Shown: piece after piece, positions 47,765 through 60,549 of the stretch | How the letters are laid out: each line of letters starts with the position of its first letter | How positions within the stretch are numbered: the first letter of the stretch is position 1 | DNA from: Acanthamoeba sp. SK_2022b | Taxonomy: Eukaryota > Discosea > Longamoebia > Acanthamoebidae | Reading direction: 5' to 3' | DNA: 64,000 bases | NCBI GenBank assembly: GCA_027943245.1 | Contig: JANDJZ010000015.1 | Coordinates: 59,813 to 123,812, forward strand | Translations under genes and position numbers: made by a program | The notes under the pieces: model-generated | What the model saw: only the letters and a program-made list of their open reading frames with translations | What the model was told of the DNA's origin: nothing | Database searches by the model: none

Positions 47765-49554
47765 CTACTTATATTGCGGAGGCAACACCAGGCCAGCCTC
47801 TGCCGCCTCGAGCGTCGTGCGGTCCAATCGCCCTGTAGCACGAGGCTCATAAGGTATGGGCACGCCGCCTAGGAAGCACACTTCACAACCAAAAACCAAA
47901 ACAGGTTCACGCACATATCTTGTGTTGACCAGAGAGGGCCATCGGGGAGAGCAGCGGATTGGGTCGAGAGCAGATGAAGACAAAGGGACTGCCGTTCTCC
48001 TCTCGATCGTCGCCATACTGCACTCGAACCGGAAACGAAGCAGGAGGTCAGGTCTGGTTATGGCAACAGAAAGCGAGAAGGAGCACCTTGTCGGCGAATT
48101 CCTCCTGGCTCAGCATGTCCTCGACCTCGACACAGCCCTGCAAAAAACAACACTTTCAGGGTGAGTGGCAGCGCCAGTCGTGGCTCGCGTGCCGCACCAG
48201 CAGAGCAGAGACCGGATAGGTCGTGGGGAACGGCAGCCCGCAATCTGCGCACGCAAACAAGCAAAGGTTGGGCACGGTTCGATGCAACAAAGACCAGGCG
48301 ACGGGTCAGTCACCTTTGTACTGCCACTCGAGGGATTCGATCTCCTCCTTGACTGGAGTTCGCGATGCGGCGTGGATCCACAAACGACCTCTGTGCGTAC
48401 TATACCAAGTTCGGCCTGCCGTTTGTCCAGAGAGAGAGAGAGAGAGGCAGAGCAGGTTAGAGAGGGTCCTCTTCAAGGGTTGGGCCGCACCTTCAACTTT
48501 CTTGATCCCAGCGATGACCAGCGAAGCCCATGGCTGCCACTGGTTGTTGTGGGAATAGATTGAGCCTTACACTCCATTCAGCATGAACAGCGGTAGCATT
48601 ACCATGGTGAGACACAGGTCTCTCCCTCGAGTGATCTTGGTCGGCTTGACCCAGTCGGGCCTGGGCTGCTGCTCTTCGCTGTCGTGCTTGCCTGTGCTCT
48701 CCCTAGATGAGCTCGAAGTGACTGACAGCGAGGGGAACGCCTCCTGAGCGCCAAAGCTGTTGCATGTCGAGCCAAGTGCGTGTCAGCGGAGATTGAAAAG
48801 AAGAAGGCTACGCGGCGGTACCTACCTCGATGACGGGGCTACATAGCGAAAGTAACTGGCTGTCTTGCTCTGTTTCGGCAGTGATTTGGAAGAAGAGGAA
48901 GAAGAAGGCAACGAGAACGATGTGAGCGACGAAGAGAGAGAAATGTGATCCGAGGCAGACACTCACCTTGAAGCCCTGCGGCGCCGATGATCCAAGCGCG
49001 GGGAATGCCAAAGGGTCAGGCGAATGTCGCGCGGCAGATGTGGCCGGCCGTGGACGCGCTGTAGATGACGGTGCAGGTGAGACCGTCGTTTGAGGCGTCA
49101 CCGCCACCGGTGCCGGCCCGGCTGAGATGCCCTTCCCACTCGTGCCGCTTCCGTCTCCGTTCTTTCTTCGGTTCCTCGTCTTCGCCTTGGCGCTCTGGCT
49201 ATGCGGCCTCTCCTCTGGTGCCTTGGTCTGCTGCCCTCCCTTTGGTCGGCGCTGGTTGGCGCTACTGACAGTGGAGGACGCCACCATCACCTCCGCCACA
49301 GCTGCAGACGCTGCCGCCTCATCCTGAGCTGATTCCACTAACCCCTGGGTGCCAGCAATCATGAGAACAAATCTCAGATGTTATGTTTTTCACAAAATCC
49401 TTTGTGCAAAGATTCACGTTCGCCCTACCCGAAGGAACTCTTCCCGGTCAGCAGAGTCGGTCATGGAGAGCACGTAGTCGGCCAAGCTCTCTGCATCACC
49501 GCCAACCTCCGTCAACTTGAGCAGCCGCTCCAGGCTTTCCGCGACGCTCTCCAT
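47765..49554 (-). CDS. ASCH-domain protein, TRIP4/ASC-1-like
   Basis: Reconstructed from about eight small exons. ATG at 49554 (MESVAESLERLLKLTEVGG). GLVESAQDEAAASAAVAEV and a basic linker (KAKTRNRRKNGDGSG) follow, then HSPDPLAFPALGSSAPQG. The ASCH domain begins with RDLCLTM and, across an intron, WQPWASLVIAGIKKVE. Next come TWYSTHRGRLWIHAASRTP, LPFPTTYPVSALLGCVEVED and NGSPFVFICSRPNP. These are the ordered ASCH motifs of activating signal cointegrator 1, thought to bind nucleic acid. The protein ends LVLPPQYK. No cysteine-rich zf-C2HC5 segment, normally before the ASCH domain in TRIP4, can be seen. It might be a paralogue of a complete TRIP4 elsewhere. Cellular role here is inferred. Confidence 0.8.
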
Positions 49555-49813
49555 CCAGAACAAAGCTCGCCAAATGCGGAAGGCTGGTTGTGTGAGAAAG
49601 TAGTTGTTGCTCTCCTTTGGTATCGATGCACAACTGTTGTGGTTAAAATAAATATGAAGCTCAGCCCTCGCCTCTTCCTCGCGTCATCGTCCTTCTCCTC
49701 TCGGCTCCTTCACAACTCTTTGAGGAGGAACACGCCGAGTAGTACTCCGCAGATCAGCTCGATGTCGGATAGGTGACGTCCTCTCTCTCCTCCCAGGGGG
49801 CTTCGGCCCTCCT

Positions 49814-49902
49814 CAGTCCATGGCAAAGTCTTTTGGCTTGCTAACGCCCTCCAGGCTCTTCCACCAGGCGCTTACGAAGAGCGAGACAAAGACGAGCATC
49901 CT

Positions 49903-49959
<57 letters not shown>

Positions 49960-51716
49960 AAGGAACCATCAGCAAATGGTGACGGTAGTGAGCCACGCAA
50001 GTAGGGCGTCTTACCCTCCGGTGATGTGGTGAATGGAGACAGGCTTCGGGATGAGGATGAACGACGTGAGCACGGTGATTGACTTCCTTCCCGTCACAAC
50101 GATGCCTGGCGAGCACATATGACAAAAGGGCGTCAGTCGAGATAAGAGATGTGGTCTGCGCGCATGCAGAGCATAGGTTGGGCGAGCAGGCGACATACCT
50201 ATTGTCATCGGGTCAAAATTGTGCAGCACCATGATCGCGCACGCCACGCCTGCCGCATGATGAATGGCGATGGTGGCCCTCGGGGTTAGGTGTGCGAGAG
50301 CGTGCGTGATGGCGGGTGGAAAGAGAAGGATGAATTGGGAAGAGGCACGAACCGCAGGAGGAGAAAAGGGCAAAGCCGAGCACGTAGAAGTGGCAGCCCG
50401 AGTGAGTCACGGCAAACTCCCAGGCGGCCAAGAGCTCGCCGTTGACCAGCACGATGGCAAAGGTCACCAGCGAGCCGAAGAGCGCGTTGTAGAACACGAG
50501 CTCGGCCGGCGACGAACGCTCGTAGCCGACGAGGATCTTCTTCTGCATGTTGACGTTGATGGCCTCGAAGATGAGCGACAGGAAGAGCAAGAACACGCCC
50601 TTGGTCGTTCGCCACTCGAAGCTTTCCTCCGTGTCGGGGTCGATCAACTCCTCGCTGGCGACGGCTTGCGAGGATTCGAGCGAGGCCTCGATGACGGTGG
50701 GCGAAGAGTCTGTCATCACGTAGTAGTCGCCCAGCGTAAAGAGCACGAGGCCAGCCACCATGGACATGGCCATCGCGTACTCCCCGCCCGAGTGCTTCTT
50801 GCCCAGAATGACACGACTGAACAGCTATTCACGCATGCGATGGTAGCAGACGCAACGAGTAGTAAACAGCGCGCGGTGAGCGTCACACACAGACGGCACC
50901 ATCGACCGAGCGGAAGCGGGGATGTACCATGATCACCACCAGCTTGGAGGTCTTGAGGATGACCTACTCCGTGCGTGATGGATAACGGAGGGTGGGGCCA
51001 CAGCAAGCTCACGTGAGCAAACGGTGTTCAAATGAGGGACGAGGCGGTGGAGAGGAAAGGTAGAAGAGTACCTTGGTGGGGTAGTTGAGGTAGGCGAGAG
51101 CAGAGGTGCCCAGGCCCAGCGCCATGACAGAGAGGAAGGACAAAAGGAAGTAGTACTGGAGCGGCACCTTCTGCCCGACCGTGCCCGTGGTCTGCGCCGA
51201 CGCGGACGATGCTGCTACGGCACCCCCGTCGCCCATCTCCAATACGATGGAGCCCTTGGATTGCGTGAGGAAACGATGATTGCTCATCGGCAAGACCATC
51301 TTGCCGTCCTCGCCTTCCTCGGTGGTCAATCCATCCTCCGGACAGGCAGAATCCTTGGACGGTGGGCCGTCGACGCCAGTGGCGTTGGCGTCATCGTCAT
51401 CGTCATCCTTCTCTTTGCGCTCCTCCCACCACCAGCGACGATTTGCGTTGCCCCCGAGCAACGAGAGGACCCATCGAAAGTGGAAGTGGAGATATCGAAG
51501 ATTGGTGCCGTTGTCGAATAGCCGAAGATAGAGGAAGGCCAGAAGAGCGTTTACGACGTAGCGCGCAAGGGTGAGGTAGAATCCGAAGGTGTAGCCCTTG
51601 ATGGAAAACAGCATCTCCTGCATGTAGCCGGAGACAATGTGCGCAGCAAACAGGCCGGCTCCCCAAACTGCTAGTGTCTGTGCTCCCGCGCCATCGCTGT
51701 CCTTCGTTCCCGTCAT
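49814..51716 (-). CDS. SLC35B-type (PAPS / nucleotide-sugar) transporter
   Basis: Multi-spanning Golgi/ER transporter of the UAA/SLC35B group. I start it at the ATG 51716 (MTGTKDSDGAGAQ); the upstream frame to 51914 lacks an ATG. Motifs: HIVSGYMQEMLFSIKGYTFG (GY-QE is characteristic), YYFLLSFLSVMALGLGTSAL and AYLNYPTK, typical of the SLC35B2/B3 PAPS carriers. A long polar loop (KEKDDDDDDANATG, about 51400) separates early helices. GLVLFTLGDYYV, EAINVNMQKKILVGYE and AELVFYNALFGSLVTFAIVL follow. GIVVTGRKSITVLTSF and FVSLFVSAWWKSLEG come last, ending KPKDFAMD. One intron carries a (CA)n repeat. Substrate is predicted as PAPS by motif; another nucleotide sugar remains possible. Confidence 0.85.
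49905..49958. repeat. (CA)n microsatellite in the last intron of the SLC35B-type gene
   Basis: About 27 CA units on the plus strand (GT in the sense strand), between the IHHITGG exon and the MLVFVSLF exon. Together with the (GT)n at 41261 it shows GT-rich sense repeats tolerated just inside introns. Confidence 0.9.
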
Positions 51717-51923
51717 CCTCGCGAGATCCGCCTTCAGATCCTCTCCCACCACTTCCTCCTTGGCTCCTGGTGTTGACAACAATCTAACCTCTGCGCTGGG
51801 CTCCAGGGCGAAGAGAGGCCGTGCGGCGCCACGTCTACGCTCGTCACCCGGAGCACGGGCCACACCCAGCAACTCCCAGTCTTGCTTACTCTCACGCGGG
51901 AGCCAAAGATCCACTTTTCTTTA

Positions 51924-53126
51924 TTATTTGTGTGTATATTTCCGGAGTTTCTTACCAATGAAGTTGTAGTTGGCGAAGAGCTCCTCTTCTCGTATGCGGC
52001 GCAGGGCCATCAGCACAATGCTCTTGACCTGGCCATGCGAAAGCATGAGAACACAGACCCACACAGCTCGACTTGGTGCGCGTACCGCGTAAGTTGGGTC
52101 CTTGCTTGCGTAGTAGACGTTGGGTATGAAAGGCAAGTAGTGCGTGGGCGCGTCAGCAGGAAACTGATATTCAAAGTACCTGTCCCGACAGCTCAGTTAT
52201 TTGCCAGCGCAGGAATGAAGGGAGTGAGGGTGGCCTGAAGTACATGACGTTGGGCATGTCGCTGTGGTTGATCAAATGACCCCAGCCGATCGGATTGCGT
52301 TCATCCGAGCTCCCTTCCTTAACGTCGAGCCAGGTAGCGTCACACAATCTGACACGCCCCGGCGCCAGAAGGTCAGGCGCGTCACTGCCGCTTGCGCATC
52401 AGTGAGAGTGCTCCTCCTATACCCAGCAAAGGGCCCAAACTTTTCGTAGATGGAGCGATAGAAGTAGCGCGAAAGGCCGCGTGGTCGTCCATCCACCGAG
52501 GACCCATCAGAGCGTCGAATCAGGTAGCTGCAGTATGCGCCCACGGTGTGTGGGTAAAAGATGCAAATGCACGTGTGCGAGGCCAAGCCAGCACCGCACA
52601 ACCGAACGCGAAGGAAGGCACATGTACTCGTTTCGCAGCGACGGCAATAGAATCGGGTCGCCTGGCTATGCGGCAAGAGAGAGAGAGAAGCAGGGGTTTG
52701 AATGACAGAAAACTACAAGCCACACACGAAGCACTCTGCCTGGTGACCTACCTGGTACACTGCGCCGGGATAGATGCACACACAAGTCCCCTCGCTCACC
52801 TCGCCTTCCAAGAAGAGACCTGTGGCCACAGCGTGTCGCAGCGCATGTGGAGTGAGGCTCTGCTCAAGGCTCGCAAGACCAGTGTGACCGGTGTCAATAC
52901 CATGCCCAGCGTTGGGTACGGTGCTCCTTCGCTTGACCAGAGTAAAGCCGAACTGTTCGCGCATCATCTCTGCAGTAGTCGTGGCCTGGTCGCCGGCGGG
53001 CTTCGTCCCGCCGGTGTGTCTATCAGGATGGTGGAATGCGTGGAGGGCGTCGAAGTAGGCGTAGAGCTGCCGCGTAATGTCCTCATACCCGAACTGTCGC
53101 TCCATCCGCTCCTGCCACTGCAGCAT
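51924..53126 (-). CDS. SETD9-like SET-domain protein
   Basis: Exon order matches animal SETD9, a poorly characterised SET-domain protein. ATG at 53126 (MLQWQERMERQFGYEDI); an open upstream frame could add residues. AEMMREQFGFTLVKRRSTVP is followed by LEGEVSEGTCVCIYPGAVYQ, the SET start. Next are GDPILLPSLRNEYMCL and YLIRRSDGSSVDGRPRGLSR. INHSDMPNVMYF is the N-H-S motif that binds S-adenosylmethionine. FEYQFPADAPTHYLPFIPNV follows, then IVLMALRRIREEELFANYNF, where the ELFANY block supplies the catalytic-type Tyr. It ends GKKLRKYTHK. Four or five introns. Methyltransferase activity is predicted from the family, not shown; no post-SET cysteine motif is seen. Confidence 0.82.
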
Positions 53127-53840
53127 GCTTTCGCCAGACGCTGGGCCTTCCGCGCCTCCAGCCTCTTGTGATGTTGGCTGGCTGTCGTGAGGAGCGCTGC
53201 GCTGGCTGGCGGTAGGGGCGGCCGCTACACCACGCCGGCAGCCCGGCCCTGAGCGAGTTCTCCACGATCGCAGGGACTGCCCCCACGCCCGTTAGCAGTG
53301 TTTTTCAATGTAAATAAAGAGTATTTGTGCAAATAAAAAATACTAAAATAATTCTAATACAACCTTGAATAATTGAACCAATCGTTAATCTTTCAATTAC
53401 ACGTCAGGACTTTTGAACGCACCGTTTGCGTAAGGGCTGGCCTGGCGGTCTTCATCCTTGCAAAAGTTCTTTGCGCAGTTTGAAATATTTCCGCAAACGC
53501 TCCAGAAATGTTTGTGTCTAGTATCGGTTGCCACGGCCGCCAGGTTACCGAGCGCTGGTGTCCGGAAGTAACGACAAGAAAGAGCAGGTCGCTACACAGA
53601 CGAGCGCGCGTTGGGTGGGCCGTTGCCTCTACGTAGATTGAGATTGAGGCCCATTGGTACAGAAACCTGCATCCTCTTTCAAACGTTTTTCGTTCTTTGT
53701 TCCTTTTCGATCTTGCCTCCCCCCTCTCTTTTTTCTCTCGCTTCGTGGGCACTCCTTCTCTCCCCTCGCCACTAAAGCTTCGAAATCGTTTTGTCTCCGG
53801 GGGGGATGGGCCAGAACGCACAGATTGGCAACATCGCGAG
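53127..53840. promoter_or_regulatory. Divergent intergenic region (SETD9-like / SH3-like scaffold)
   Basis: 714 bp between genes transcribed away from each other. AT-rich at 53295-53400 and T/C-rich at 53680-53760, just before the plus-strand ATG, as in a 5' UTR or promoter. A long minus-strand open frame starting inside the plus gene crosses here and is rejected as a shadow. Confidence 0.4.
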
Positions 53841-56478
53841 ATGCTGGAGTATGAGCCCGTGGGCGTGCTGGGCTCGGAGGTGGAGAAGCTGAAGGAGGGC
53901 ATTCTGTCGCAGCTTAGTGCGCTGCGATGGCGGGTGGTGGACTTTAGCGTCACCGACGCCCTCCGGGCGGCGTCCGAAGCAGGCGGCGTCGTCGAGCTGC
54001 GGCTCCACGTCGCCTCCGACGTGTGGCGCGAGCAGAACGAAGCCGAGCGCGAGAAAAGGGCCCAGGAAGAGGAGAGGGAGAGACAGCAACGGGAGGCGGA
54101 GGAGCGACAACGGCAACAGGACCACGCACTGGCCGAAGCGGAAGCCACAGAGCGGCATATGACGCTCGACAACGACAGCACAAAGGAGGAAGAGGAGAAC
54201 GAGGAGGAAAAGCGGGAGCGGCTGCGGGAGGAGCTACGTCTGCAGTGCGAGTATGAGACGGTGAAGGAGATGGCGCGCCAGAAGGTGTTTGATCTAGTTC
54301 GGCGGGAGCAGGACCGGCGCATGCTCGCGGCTCTCAATCTCAGGGAGAGCTACGGCCTCCAGGTTCGTTGTTGCATAGAGCCGAACGCAGTAGTGGATTT
54401 AGGTGGCTCATACGGTGGCGGTGGTGTCGCGCAGAGAATGAGCGAGCCGCGCTACACCGACGACTACTCGCTGCCCTTTGACATGCCCTCCTGGAACGCT
54501 GACGACCCGTTTCCCGTGAGTGGCGCCATCCCGATCTCGCCTCGGGTCGCGCCGCCGATCGCGGGCCCGCCGGGCATCGCCGACGACGCGGTCGACGTCA
54601 TTCCGGACGCGGCTAGCCAGGTCGCCAGAAGTCAAGCCGGCCTGCCTGGAGTGCGGGCCATCGCCCTGCACACGCGCAGGCCCGCCCGCAACTGGCAAGC
54701 CGAGCTGCGGCCTGGCCTCGTCTTCGTCGTCGAGGCCAGGCTTGCCGCCGGGTCCGGCTACGCGGGGGAGTGGTGGATCGGGCGCGCGTTCGGAGACGAA
54801 TCGGGCCCGAGACGAGCCGCGCCGACAGATTCGCTCCGCCTTCTGCACGGCGACGCTCTGTCGGTGCGCGAGCAATCGCTGGGCGAGCTGCTGCGCCAGG
54901 AGGGAATCGACGAGGACAAGGAAGTGTTACCGGCTCCACCACAGCTACCACAGAAAGCGGAGCCCGAGCAACAAGAGGAGGAGCGACAGCTGCCACCCCT
55001 GCCTCCGATGCCGGAGACGATTTCGATGATGCCAGCAGCAGTGGTGCACAGCGAAGCTCTGGAGAGTGAGGGCGAAAGGGAAGCGGACAGGGAGAAGGAG
55101 AGGCTCGCGCGAGAGGAGCAGGAGTCCGAGGAGCTTCTCAGGCGACAAGTGGAGAAGCGGCAGGAGGAGGAGGCGAAGAGGAGAAGCGAGGACGCGAGGA
55201 AGGCCGCGCAAGAGAAGACGGGCTCAACGCCTCCGTCGTCGTCGTCGTCGGTCGACCTCAAGGACACCGCCGGCAAGAGCCGCGGCGTTGTGTCTTCGGG
55301 AGCCTACAATATGATGCCCGTCCCCGTGATGTCCAGCGAAATCGAGGCGGCCATCAAGGAGAGAGGGTAACGCTACACGCAAGACACTCACAACATAACA
55401 CGATATGTAAGTGGAGTTGGCAGTTTATTGACGGCCGTCCCATTTCAGGCGTCGTAAGTCGGCGAACATGAGCACGGATACGAGCATAGAGAAGCCCGAC
55501 ATGGCCAGGCAGAAACCGGAGGTGGACCGCGATCGCCGGCGCTCCGCCACGGCTGCCGTCGCCATCCAACAGCAACTCCAGCCCCAGCCCCAGCATCTAC
55601 AAGCCCCGGCACTGGCGGCGGCCGAGGCGGTCCTGCGGCCGCCTCCTCCCTCGCGTCTGTCGCGTCGTTCGTTGGATCCCTCGGCCGAGGCGCTCAAGCC
55701 GCCTGACTTGGCGCGAAGCAGCGCCGCTGCAGAGTCGGCCGCTCCTCCGCTGCCGCCCATGCCGTCGGCCCTCCCGCCGGTTGCCCTCGCGGCCCCGTCT
55801 CACCGCTCGTCATCCACTCTTCCCTCGGTAGCCGATGCCGGGACCAACCCTGCAGCCCACGTCGCGGCCCTCGCGCGGGACAAGCGGCTCTCGCTGCCGG
55901 CCCACGTGCTGCTCAAGCGAAACGAGGAAGCCATCGCAGCCGCAGTGGCGGCGGCCGGTCCGCCCCCACCGCTCCCCTCCGCCACCGGTCCCCCCTCGTC
56001 TTCCGTGCAGATCGCCAGCGCGCTGCCGGCCATCAACCCGAGAGCGGTGGCGCCGGCCTCGGCGGCGTCGAGCGACGGCCTGATCACGCGCGGCGACTCG
56101 CAGCGCAAGAGCTGGGGCGCGACTGCACCTGAGGACGCAAGCCCTATGCGGTCGTCGGCATCGTCCGTGACGACGGCCGCTGGCCTCCAGAAGCGCGAAC
56201 CGCTTGGGGTAGAGCGACAACGATCAGCGACGGTGTTGGGGCCGGCGGCAGCAACAGCGGTGCCACAGCGCACGACGTCATCGAGCGCTCTGCAGAGGGC
56301 GCAGACGCTGCGGCCATCTAAGAGCAGCAGCAGCAGCAGCAGCAAGGATAAGCTGGAGAAGGAGGACTCCAAGAAGAAGGACAAGGAGGAGAAGAAAAAG
56401 AAGAAAGAAGAGGAGAAGGAGAAGAAGCGAAAGGAGAAGGAAAAGAAGAAGGAGGACAAGAAGAAAAAGAAGGGCTAA
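53841..56478 (+). CDS. Large low-complexity scaffold with SH3-like segment
   Basis: I do not recognise the family. ATG at 53841 (MLEYEPVGVLGSEVEKLKEG). Residues about 70-170 are a Glu/Arg coiled coil (EEERERQQREAEERQRQQD). An intron (54364-54435) precedes MSEPRYTDDYSLPFDMPSW. The segment NWQAELRPGLVFVVEARLA, GYAGEWWIGRAFGDESG, TDSLRLLHGDAL reads like a divergent SH3 domain: LRPG loop, WW, G-x-F. A second Glu/Arg coiled coil follows (EREADREKERLAREEQE). An intron at about 55369-55448 joins RRKSANMSTDTSIEKPDMAR and a long Pro/Ala/Ser-rich part with PPLPPMP SH3-ligand-like motifs. The protein ends in a very basic helix (KKKDKEEKKKKKEEEKEKK). Possibly a cytoskeletal or endocytic adaptor; this is inference from SH3-like and Pro-rich parts. 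Confidence 0.6.
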
Positions 56479-57273
56479 GGCCTGTGCCGGTGTCCAATTA
56501 CCAAATAAATTTTATGAAAGACTTCATGTTTATTCTTTTGAAGGGAACGAGCGCCAGGCAAGAGTGTGCAAGCTCGTACAGTGCTGAGTGACCGCAATCA
56601 GTTTCTTGACGTATGGATCACTTCATCTCTGAGCATTCTTGCTTCCGGAGATTAAGTGACCCATAATTCAGGAAAAGGGTGCAGGCGCTCCTTGGCAGTA
56701 ACTGTCAGCTAACCTAGCGGAGAAGAAGAATTAGCGCGAGCCAGGCCGTGCAAACTTTATGCAAAACAAACCAATAGTTGGATCAGACAAAAGGCAATTA
56801 CTTTTGACCACACGGTGTTTTCAGAACAGGTCTGTAATTTTGATCATCACGCGACAAGCAACGTAGCCCAAAAATGTGGGTTGCGTGAAAGTGTACCTTG
56901 GACTGGGGTGTGTCGAGCCGGGCCGAAGAATACTAAATAAAAGGGATAGATAAATGGCAGGGAGAAAAAAACGCAACGAGGCTGAAACTTGGTTTTTGCT
57001 GGGCAGTGGAATCTGGTTTTTCAGCTGACATTCGAGTTGCCATTGGTGGAAGAAACCAGTCATTTGAAAAACATTGAGGCGTTGACAACGACCAAGCTGC
57101 AACGACAGAACTAGCAACAACAACCTTCGCTTGCCGGGCCTCTCAACCTTATCTTTGAAGAAGAAGAAGAAAAGTAGGTACGCAATCCGATTTTTTCTCC
57201 CTGTTTTTTCCCCGTTTTCTCACACATTCTTTTAAATCGCGCAGCTCGCGTAGGATTTCTTGGGAGTGGGAGC
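56479..57273. other. Intergenic region with polyadenylation signal
   Basis: 795 bp between two same-strand genes. AATAAA at 56504-56509, 26 bp after the stop, is a plausible polyadenylation signal. Otherwise AT-richer than exons and without a frame I trust. Confidence 0.5.
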
Positions 57274-59304
<2,031 letters not shown>

Positions 59305-59538
59305 AGGCATCTATCGTTGGCGGGGCGCCGGCTTGGCTGGTGACCAATTTTCCTGTATGATAGACACCAGCGAAGGCGACCCGATGGGGTGGGATTGTGG
59401 TGGGTTGGAATTGGCAAAGAAGAGTTCCTCCGTAGTCGACGCCGCCCCAGCCCAATAGGAGTTGGTTTGTCGACAAGAATCGTTAGCTAATTGGAATCGC
59501 GATCGGTTGCTGGCTTCTGTACTACCCACCAGCGCAAC

Positions 59539-60011
59539 ATGAAGCTCGCTCTCTTCGCCGTCTTCGTTCTTGCTGCCGTTTTCGTTGTGGCCCACGGCGC
59601 TTTCATCCCCAAGGACGTAGACATCTCGTCCCTTGACCCGGAACACGCCAGGGTCCTCCTTGGCCTCGCCCAGCACCGATGCGCTAACGCCACTGAGGCC
59701 GAGTGCCGTGCCTTCTTCGAGCCCGCCCCCTTCGACCATTGCTGCAAGGTGCCTCCGGCGGCCCCTATCTTTTTCTTCCGTTCCAAAAACGCTTGATCGT
59801 CCGCTTTCGCACAAGATGGAACTAACGACGGGGGCTGGCGCAGGTCTGGGATAACTTCAAGTGTGGTGCAAAGATCTACGACTGCATCAAGGACTGCCAG
59901 CACGGTCTCCAGGACTGCATCAGCTGCCTCGGCCCCATGTGGGACAAGTGCTGCTGCTGCCTCGACAACGCCGGCATCCACGGCCTCCCTTGTCCCGCCT
60001 GCTGCAAATAA
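59539..60011 (+). CDS. Small secreted cysteine-rich protein, 125 residues
   Basis: Family not recognised. ATG at 59539 with a clear signal peptide (MKLALFAVFVLAAVFVVAHG). Two exons, 59539-59748 and 59844-60011, with a 95-bp GT-AG intron. The mature part has 16 cysteines: C-x8-C and CC in exon 1. Exon 2 has KCGAKIYDCIKDC, QDCISC, KCCCC and CPACC. Cysteine spacing suggests a disulfide-rich extracellular or vacuolar protein. A single N-glycosylation motif (NAT) is present. It could be a cyst-wall, antimicrobial or protease-inhibitor-like protein; the sequence does not decide. It is tightly placed between the Arf-GAP gene and the RD-repeat gene on the same strand. Confidence 0.75.
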
Positions 60012-60549
60012 GATGCTTTGCGCTGTTCCTCTGCGCTTGTTGTTCAGTCAGCCCAAGAGCTCCTTTAAGACCTGAAATGAACCTCTTGTCATTTATTGAG
60101 AAGGAGCAGAAATAGAAAAGAAAAGCTAGTCGTGAACCCAGGGCATCTGCATTTCTCACCATCGATTGCTACGCCGCAGAGCCTTCGGCGCAACGGCCCA
60201 GTTTTGAGCACGGCGCAACGCTGTTGCGCAGTTTCCGCCCGTTAACGGTATCACCCCCGTTCTGTTCTTCCTTCATTTCTTGCAGTAAGATGAAATTTTC
60301 CACACATCTCTGCGCTGCGTTTGATTTTATTGCGTTGTCTTCAAGGTGGTGGTGCATCGCCTCAACCTTGCCCTCTCTGCTTCACATTCATAACCCGTAA
60401 ATTTGTGTGTGTGACCAATTATGACAATCAGGGTCATTACCCTGCTCAATAATACTTTACTCCACTTGCGCTGAGTCGTGGCGCCTTGCCTGCTTACGAA
60501 ACGGCTTGGGGCCTGACTCCCTGTCGCTTGCAGTCTGAGCGATTGTGCG
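60012..60549. other. Intergenic region
   Basis: 538 bp between two plus-strand genes; nothing recognisable beyond A/T-rich stretches at 60280-60340 and 60395-60460. It presumably holds the 3' UTR of the small secreted gene and the promoter of the RD-repeat gene. Confidence 0.4.

Noticed and set aside
49640..49790. Minus-strand hydrophobic frame LSDIELICGVLLGVFLLKEL after the transporter stop
   Set aside because: It lies beyond the TGA at 49814 and is upstream of the ASCH gene start; no splice pair joins it in frame, so chance is more likely, though an alternative last exon is not excluded.
51717..51914. Longer N-terminus for the SLC35B-type transporter starting at 51914
   Set aside because: The codon at 51912-51914 is GTG, not ATG; the first ATG in frame is at 51716. 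An upstream exon cannot be excluded.
53393..54337. 314-residue minus-strand open frame rich in Ser/Arg
   Set aside because: It is the antisense of the coiled-coil coding region starting at 53841; composition is the mirror of Glu/Arg codons and no domain is present.
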